From positions 248,001-312,000 of the forward strand of contig JAEBDY010000014.1 in assembly GCA_049997955.1 (NCBI GenBank): a stretch of 64,000 nucleotides of DNA, given 5' to 3'. Position 1 is the stretch's first letter; each line of letters opens with the position of its first letter. A program made the position numbers and the translations under genes. This DNA is from Umezawaea sp049997955. Its GTDB lineage: Bacteria > Actinomycetota > Actinomycetes > Mycobacteriales > Pseudonocardiaceae. The notes under the pieces are model-generated. The model searched no databases and had not been told where the DNA came from. It saw nothing but the letters and a program-made list of their open reading frames with translations. Shown here piece by piece: positions 58,738 to 64,000 of the stretch.

Positions 58738-59074
58738 ACGGAAACTTTCCGACCAAGGTCTGATGCCGGTGTTCTCCTTCGTCTACAGCGGCGACGCCAT
58801 TGGTCGGGTGCCGTTGCAACGCGACCGGAACAGCCCGCGAAAGACCGGAAAAGCGATTCCCGCGCACGGCGAATTACTCGTGCCCACCCCTCCGGAGTCG
58901 AGCATTCATCAGGTACGTGACCACGGGAATTCCTCGCGACAACGGTAACTCTGCGAGATCGCCCTCCCCCGAAGGCGACCACTCGATCGTGTGAACACCC
59001 TTCAACTAGGTCGGTCGTTGCGCCTACGTTTCCCGCCTAGCCGTGCTGCGTCAGCACGAAGAGGAGACACAACG
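58738..59074. other. Intergenic region before the SMC-like operon
   Basis: About 340 bases with no convincing gene. It holds a short hairpin (GTGCTG-CGT-CAGCAC, 59043-59057) directly before the SD of the ATPase gene, and otherwise nothing I can assign. Confidence 0.5.
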
Positions 59075-61522
59075 GTGGCGGTTGCCGAAACCGGGTTGCA
59101 CGGGTTGATGCTCAGCCGGGTGGCACGTGATCAGGAGTTGACCCCTCGCGCGGCGGAACTGGTGATCGCGGCCTGTCGTGGTGAGGCCGCGCTCAACCGC
59201 GTGCTGGACGGGGTGGTCGTCGAGGACGCGCCACCCGACCACCCCCGGCAGGTGCCGGACGGCGGGATCTTCCTGTCGAGCGTGCGGGTGCGGGGTTTCC
59301 GGGGCATCGGTCCCGAGGTGGACCTGCCGCTGGTGAGCGGACCGGGCCTGACCGTGGTGACCGGGCGCAACGGGTCGGGCAAGTCGAGCTTCGCCGAAGC
59401 CGCGGAGTTCGCGCTGACCGGCAACAACACCCGGTGGACGAAGTCGCTCAACGAGGTGTGGCGGCAGGGCTGGCGGAACCTGCACGCGCCGGACGAGGTG
59501 TCCGTGGCGATCACGCTGGTGCGGGCCGGGCGCGAGGGCGCGACGACGGTTCGCCGGGCCTGGGAGGACGGCGACGACTTCGCCGGCGGCACGTGGACCG
59601 AGCGGCGCGCCGGGCAGGAGCCGGAGCCGTTCGACCAGGCGAGGTGGCGGTCGGCGCTGGAGGCCTACCGGCCGTTCCTGCCCTACAGCGAACTCGGGAA
59701 GTCGTTGGAGGGCAAGCCGAGCGAGCTGCACGACGCCGTCCACAGCCTGCTCGGGCTGGAGACCATCACCGACGCGCAGAACCGGCTCGCCGAGCACCGC
59801 AAGCGGCTGGCGGACGTGGTCGCGCGACCCCACGACCGGCGGGCGAAGGTGCGCGCGGAACTGGCGGCGTCGTCGGACGACCGGGCCCGGCGGGCGGCCG
59901 AACTGCTCGGGCAGGACCACCCGAACCTGGACGCGCTGGCGGACCTGGCCCTGGGCACGGACGTGGGCGGCGGCGGGATGCCGCTGCTGCTCCAGGTGAC
60001 CGAGCTGCCGCTGCCGTCGGCCGCGGACCTGGCGCACTGCCTGGACGACCTCGACGCGGCGCTCGCCGCCGTGACCGCGGTCGCGACCGACGGGGCGCAG
60101 ATGTGCTTGCGCACCAGCGAGGTCCTGCGCGTCGCGCTGGAGCTGCACGAGGCCAACGGCGACCAGTCTTGTCCGGTGTGCGGCACCGGCGCACTGGACC
60201 GACGCTGGTTCGTGGCGACGACCAAGCGCGCCGAGACGCTGGCGGGCGCGGCCGCCGCGCTGCACGAGGCGGGCACCCGGCTGGACACCTCGACCGCCGC
60301 CGCGCGCTCGCTGTGCGCGACCGTGCCCGATCTGCTCAAGCAGGTCGACGACTTCCTCGACACCGACGCGGCGCGGACGGCGTGGGCCGCGTGGGCGGAG
60401 TGCGCGACCTGCGAGGACCCGATCAAGCTGCGCGGGGACCTGCCGGAGCGGCACGCGGCCCTGCTCGCGGCCGTGGAGGCGCTCAAGTCCGCCGCGCAGG
60501 AGCAGATCGACAAGCGCGACCTGGTGTGGCGGCCGATGGCGCTGGCGCTGTTCGAGTGGCACTCGCAGGCCGAGCGGGCGCTGGCCGACCAGCAGGTGCT
60601 GGCCGACGTGACCGAGGCGGAGACCTGGATCCGAAGAACCGCGGCGCGGCTCCGCTCGGAGCGGATCGCGCCGTTCGCCAAGGAGTCGCAGCGGATCTGG
60701 GAGCGGCTCCGCCAGCAGAGCAACATCGACCTCGGCACCGTGCACCTGGAGGGCACCGGCCAGAACGACCGACGGGTGGAGCTGGACGTCTCGGTCGACG
60801 GGAAGCCGAACGCGGCGCTCGCCGTGATGAGCCAGGGCGAGCTGCACGCGCTGGGCCTGGCGCTGTTCCTGCCCAGGGCCGTGGTCGACGAGAGCCCGTT
60901 CCGGTTCGTGGTGATCGACGACCCGGTGCAGGCCATGGACCCCGCCAAGGTGGACGGTCTGGCCCAGGTCCTCGCCGACGTCGGCCTCACCCGCCAGGTC
61001 GTGGTCTTCACCCACGACGAGCGGCTCACCGAGGCGGTGCGCAGGCTCCGGCTCCCCGCGACCGTGTGGGAGGTGTGCCGGGCCGAGAACTCCGTGGTGC
61101 AGGTGCGGATGTGCGACGACCCCGTCGGCCGGTACCTGACCGACGCGCGGGCCATGCGCACCACCGACGACCTGCCGGAGGAGGCCCGCGCCGAACTGGT
61201 CGCTTCCTGCTGCCGGTCGGCGCTGGACACCGCTGCCGACACCAGGTTCCGGCAGGTCCGGCTGACCCGCGGCCAGTCGCACGCCGAGGTCGAACAGGTG
61301 CTGGAGCAGGCGTTGACGACCCGGCAGCGGATCGCGCTCGCGGTGTTCGACGACCTGTCCGGGAACGCGAACCTGCTGCCCCACTTGAAGAACACCCTCG
61401 GCGACTGGGCCGTGGACGTGCTGCACGCCTGTCGCGAGGGGACGGCGGGGCCGTACGACGGCGACCTGCTGACCCTGATCCGCGACACCGAACGACTGAC
61501 GAACTGGCTGCGAGATGAGTGA
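59075..61522 (+). CDS. SMC/RecF-like AAA ATPase with Cys hook
   Basis: An 815-residue ABC-type ATPase. Walker A GRNGSGKSS at about 97-105, signature MSQGELHALGLALFLP near 585 and Walker B FVVIDDPVQAMD near 611 define the head; the stretch between is partly coiled coil and has a CPVC pair at 366-369, as in the zinc hook of Rad50. An N-terminal 90-residue extension and a C-terminal 170-residue domain after VFTHDERL are unusual. GTG 59075 follows GAAGAGGAG. It overlaps the next gene by eight bases. Likely DNA-bound repair or defence ATPase. Confidence 0.82.
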   Translation: MAVAETGLHGLMLSRVARDQELTPRAAELVIAACRGEAALNRVLDGVVVEDAPPDHPRQVPDGGIFLSSVRVRGFRGIGPEVDLPLVSGPGLTVVTGRNGSGKSSFAEAAEFALTGNNTRWTKSLNEVWRQGWRNLHAPDEVSVAITLVRAGREGATTVRRAWEDGDDFAGGTWTERRAGQEPEPFDQARWRSALEAYRPFLPYSELGKSLEGKPSELHDAVHSLLGLETITDAQNRLAEHRKRLADVVARPHDRRAKVRAELAASSDDRARRAAELLGQDHPNLDALADLALGTDVGGGGMPLLLQVTELPLPSAADLAHCLDDLDAALAAVTAVATDGAQMCLRTSEVLRVALELHEANGDQSCPVCGTGALDRRWFVATTKRAETLAGAAAALHEAGTRLDTSTAAARSLCATVPDLLKQVDDFLDTDAARTAWAAWAECATCEDPIKLRGDLPERHAALLAAVEALKSAAQEQIDKRDLVWRPMALALFEWHSQAERALADQQVLADVTEAETWIRRTAARLRSERIAPFAKESQRIWERLRQQSNIDLGTVHLEGTGQNDRRVELDVSVDGKPNAALAVMSQGELHALGLALFLPRAVVDESPFRFVVIDDPVQAMDPAKVDGLAQVLADVGLTRQVVVFTHDERLTEAVRRLRLPATVWEVCRAENSVVQVRMCDDPVGRYLTDARAMRTTDDLPEEARAELVASCCRSALDTAADTRFRQVRLTRGQSHAEVEQVLEQALTTRQRIALAVFDDLSGNANLLPHLKNTLGDWAVDVLHACREGTAGPYDGDLLTLIRDTERLTNWLRDE

Positions 61523-61922
61523 CGTGACCGATCGGAAAGCGCTCGACCGCCTGGACCACGTGGACCGGATGCTCGCGGACGTGCGCGCGCTCGACGGGAT
61601 CCGGGTGCGCTGCGGCGCGTGGCTGCTGCGCACGACGCTGGAACGCGCGGTGGTGGCGCTGTGCGGCGCCGGGCCCTCGATGCACGCCCTGCTGCTGGGC
61701 CTGCCCAAGCGCGTGGACGCCGACGTGGCGGAGGACACCGCGCGGCTGTGGCACGCGCTGCGCCGGGCCGCGCACCACCACGACTACGAGATCGCGCCGA
61801 CCGCGGACGAGCTGCGCGGCTGGCACGCGGACACCAAGCGGCTCAGCGGGTCGCTGCTCGCGGCGGTGCCGGACCTGCTGCCGCAGCACGGGGTCGAGGC
61901 CACCGCGCGGAGACACGGGTGA
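61515..61922 (+). CDS. Small helical protein in the SMC/Mre11 operon
   Basis: A 135-residue helical protein: RKALDRLDHVDRMLADVRAL, GAWLLRTTLERAVVALCG, LWHALRRAAHHHDYEIAPTA and a C-terminal TKRLSGSLLAAVPDLL. It looks like a HEPN-like or four-helix domain, but I see no R-x4-H nuclease motif. It overlaps its neighbours by eight and four bases, so it is probably a subunit of the complex. Confidence 0.72.
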   Translation: MSDVTDRKALDRLDHVDRMLADVRALDGIRVRCGAWLLRTTLERAVVALCGAGPSMHALLLGLPKRVDADVAEDTARLWHALRRAAHHHDYEIAPTADELRGWHADTKRLSGSLLAAVPDLLPQHGVEATARRHG

Positions 61923-62851
61923 AGGTCCTCCTGTTCTCCGACCTCCACCTCGACACGGCGTTCTTCGGCGTCGGACCGGACGTCGCCCGTGCGCGCCGGG
62001 CCGCGCGGCGCACGACGTTGCGGCGGATCACCGCGCTGGCCCGGTCGGAGCGGGTGGACGCGCTGCTGTGCGGCGGCGACCTCTACGAGCAGGACCGCTT
62101 CTCCCCCGACACCGCCGCGTTCCTGCGCGACGTGTTCGAGGACGTGGCCGTGCCGGTGCACGTGGCGCCGGGCGACCACGACCGGTACGGCCCGAGGAGC
62201 CTGTACCGGCAGGTGGCGTGGTCGTCGAACGTGCACGTGTTCACCGAGGACCGACTGGTGCCCGTGGAGCTCGGGGCCGGCGTGACGCTGTGGGGCGCGG
62301 CGCACCGCGCGCCCGCCACCCCCGCCGGGTTCCTGGACGGGTTCGAGGTCGATCGCGGCGGCGTGAACCTGGCCCTGTTCCACGGTTCCGAGGTCTCGGG
62401 GATGGCCGAGCAGGAGCCCGGCACGGTGCCGCACGCGCCGTTCACCGCCGCGCAGGTCGAGGCCTCGGGCCTGGACCACGCGTTCCTCGGGCACTTCCCC
62501 GTGCCGTGCGACGCCGAGCGGCACACCTACCCCGGCAACCCCGATCCGCTGGAGCGCGGGTCGGGGGGCGCCGTGCTCTGCACCGTGCACGACGACGGCC
62601 GGGTGGACCGGGTCCGCCACGACGTGTCGACCAGCCGGGTCCACGACGTCGCAGTGGACCCGGCCGAGGTCGCCGACGCCGACGAGGTGCCCTACGACCT
62701 CGCCGCGCTCGCCGAGGAGCCCACGGTGCGCGGCCGGTTCGTCCGCGACGTGCGCTCCGACACCGATCTCGACGACGACACCCGGCGGCGGGTGCTGGTC
62801 ACGGGCCTGCGCGCGCTCGACGGCCGCACCGCCGACCTAGCCGTGCCCTGA
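61919..62851 (+). CDS. Mre11/SbcD-like metallophosphoesterase
   Basis: A 310-residue calcineurin-like phosphoesterase: VKVLLFSDLHLD (Asp8, His10), LLCGGDLYEQ, APGDHDRYG in place of the usual GNHD, LFHGSEVSG and FLGHFPV (GH-x). Metal ligands are in the order of SbcD/Mre11 nucleases. It would cut DNA ends for the ATPases encoded around it. GTG start, four-base overlap with the small helical gene. Confidence 0.86.
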   Translation: MKVLLFSDLHLDTAFFGVGPDVARARRAARRTTLRRITALARSERVDALLCGGDLYEQDRFSPDTAAFLRDVFEDVAVPVHVAPGDHDRYGPRSLYRQVAWSSNVHVFTEDRLVPVELGAGVTLWGAAHRAPATPAGFLDGFEVDRGGVNLALFHGSEVSGMAEQEPGTVPHAPFTAAQVEASGLDHAFLGHFPVPCDAERHTYPGNPDPLERGSGGAVLCTVHDDGRVDRVRHDVSTSRVHDVAVDPAEVADADEVPYDLAALAEEPTVRGRFVRDVRSDTDLDDDTRRRVLVTGLRALDGRTADLAVP

Positions 62852-62873
62852 CAGCCAAGACCACGAGGTAGTC

Positions 62874-64000
62874 ATGAGAATCGAGTCCGTGACCGCTCAC
62901 GCGTTCGGTCCGCTGACGGATCGGACCCTGGCGCTGGCGCCGGGTCTGACCGTGATCGCGGGCGCCAACGAGTCGGCGAAGTCCTCGTGGCACGCCGCGA
63001 TCTACGCGTCGCTGTGCGGACGGCGGCGGGGGCGCGGCGCGTCCACGGTGCCGGAGCGCCGGTTCGCCGAGCAGCACAAGCCGTGGCACGACGGGGAGTG
63101 GCGGGTGTCGTCGATCGTGGTGCTGGACGACGGGCGGCGGATCGAGCTGTGCCGGGACCTGGCGGGGAAGGGCGGCTGCCGGGCCGTGGACCTCGGGCTG
63201 GGGCGGGACGTGAGCCCCGAGGTGCTGTTCGAGGGCTCGCCGGACGCGAGCCGCTGGCTCGGGCTGGACCGCAAGTCGTTCGCCGCCACCGCGTGCGTGA
63301 ACCAGGCCGAGCTGCTGGGGGTGCTGGGCGCGGCAGGCGGCCTCCAGGAGCACCTCCGGCGCGCGGCGGCCACGGCGGGCGCCGACGCTACCGCCGCCGC
63401 GGCGTTGGAGTGCCTGGAGGTGTTCCACCGCGACCACGTCGGGTCGGAGCGGGAGAACTCCACCAAACCGCTGCGGCTGGCCAAGAACCGGCTGGAGCAG
63501 GCCGAGCGGGACCTCGCGGACGCGGTGGCGGCGCACGAGCGCTACCTGGACCTCGTCGTGGAGGCGGAGGAGCGGCGCGTCGAGGCGGACACCGCGGCCG
63601 AGGTCGCCGAACGGGCCGACGCGGTCGCGACCGCGCTGGACGAGCTGCTGACCGCCACCCGCGCGCACACCGCCGCGGCGCGCAAGGCGTTGCGCGCCAA
63701 GGAGAAGGTCGACGACCAGGCGGCCGAGGTGGCGCGGGCGGAGCAGCGCCTCACACGGGTCCGCGAGCTGGACGCGCGGTTCGGCGGCGTCGCGCCCGCC
63801 GGGCTGGCCGCGCAGGAGGAGGCGACGAGGATCGTGCACGCGGCGCTCGCGGCGTGGCGGGCCGCGCCGAAGCCGCGCAGGCTCACCGGCTCCACCGCGG
63901 CGGAGTTGCGGCAGGAGCTGGCGGCCGTGCCGGACCCGCCGACCGGTGACACCGAGGTGGAGCCCCGGATCCGCGTGCTGGCGCTGGTCCGTGAGCACGC
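62874..64000 (+). CDS. Rad50/SbcC-like ATPase, 3' partial
   Basis: The first 375 residues of an ABC-type ATPase, cut by the window end. MRIESVTAHAFGPLTDRTLA, the P-loop at 30-38 reads GANESAKSS with Ala35 where the family has Gly, and ACVNQAELLGVLG is the Q-loop; long helices with heptads follow (AKNRLEQAERDLADAVAAHE). GAGGT precedes the ATG. It is the natural partner of the Mre11-like protein just upstream (22-base gap). Confidence 0.83.
   Translation, partial: MRIESVTAHAFGPLTDRTLALAPGLTVIAGANESAKSSWHAAIYASLCGRRRGRGASTVPERRFAEQHKPWHDGEWRVSSIVVLDDGRRIELCRDLAGKGGCRAVDLGLGRDVSPEVLFEGSPDASRWLGLDRKSFAATACVNQAELLGVLGAAGGLQEHLRRAAATAGADATAAAALECLEVFHRDHVGSERENSTKPLRLAKNRLEQAERDLADAVAAHERYLDLVVEAEERRVEADTAAEVAERADAVATALDELLTATRAHTAAARKALRAKEKVDDQAAEVARAEQRLTRVRELDARFGGVAPAGLAAQEEATRIVHAALAAWRAAPKPRRLTGSTAAELRQELAAVPDPPTGDTEVEPRIRVLALVREH

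Noticed and set aside
1..64000. tRNA, rRNA, prophage or IS elements
   Set aside because: No cloverleaf with CCA-proximal features, no integrase or transposase frame was seen on either strand.

Overview
The window is high-GC actinobacterial DNA. Codon usage, frequent GTG/TTG starts and the gene set (DUF3040, DUF3000, HemQ, standalone LigC and LigD-type polymerase, TIGR04222 proteins, a large SAM-P45-like subtilase pair) fit a filamentous member of the Pseudonocardiales (Saccharothrix/Lentzea/Actinosynnema type). This placement is inference. I see no rRNA, tRNA, CRISPR array, phage or IS transposase. It reads as chromosome with several accessory islands.

Layout. 1-8044: a cysteine-protease-like protein without its nucleophile, zapE, a RibD-like reductase, ligC, two EamA exporters, a lipoprotein hydrolase without its serine, and a TetR regulator. 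8045-9039: a gene-poor, strand-skewed tract holding repeat copy A and a 33-residue Cys-rich peptide gene with its own SD and terminator. 9040-14663: DUF6319-like and YjdF-like proteins, then a secreted DUF1996 and a GH81 beta-1,3-glucanase behind a perfect LacI-type operator. 15361-18758: metG with a leader peptide and attenuator-like leader, and a NHEJ polymerase. 18720-25737: TetR plus an acyl-CoA dehydrogenase/MaoC operon, an epoxide-hydrolase-like protein, a GntR regulator whose 3' end is tandemly repeated, and asparaginase. 25738-29945: repeat copy B, msrB, and a compact locus of a 21-residue Ser/Gly peptide, two TIGR04222 membrane proteins with Cys/Ser/Gly tails, a DUF692 (MNIO) enzyme and a small partner. 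30131-37534: two tandem secreted S8 proteases with duplicated leaders and TTG starts.

37539-48074: hemQ-hemY-hemE, DUF3000, repeat copy C, a dipeptidase, an orphan LuxR-type response regulator, RNase D, and a MerR/membrane protein/Aba4-like locus beside a decayed paralogue. 48114-51632: a fadA-fadB beta-oxidation operon behind two TetR-like operators. 51640-58650: small hypothetical proteins, a VapBC-type pair, DUF72, a YdjM-like membrane protein, an I36 inhibitor, a secreted TAP-type peptidase and a MerR regulator. 59075-64000: an SMC-like ATPase, a small helical protein, an Mre11-like phosphoesterase and a Rad50-like ATPase (cut by the window end).

Strongest leads: (i) the MNIO/TIGR04222 locus as a possible modification system for Cys-rich C-terminal tails; (ii) the unlisted Cys-rich micropeptide at 8799-8900; (iii) a Met-codon leader peptide with mutually exclusive hairpins before metG; (iv) a three-copy long-hairpin repeat whose outer stem changes sequence but stays paired; (v) the SMC/Mre11/Rad50-like cluster. 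All function calls come from reading the sequence; no database search was run.
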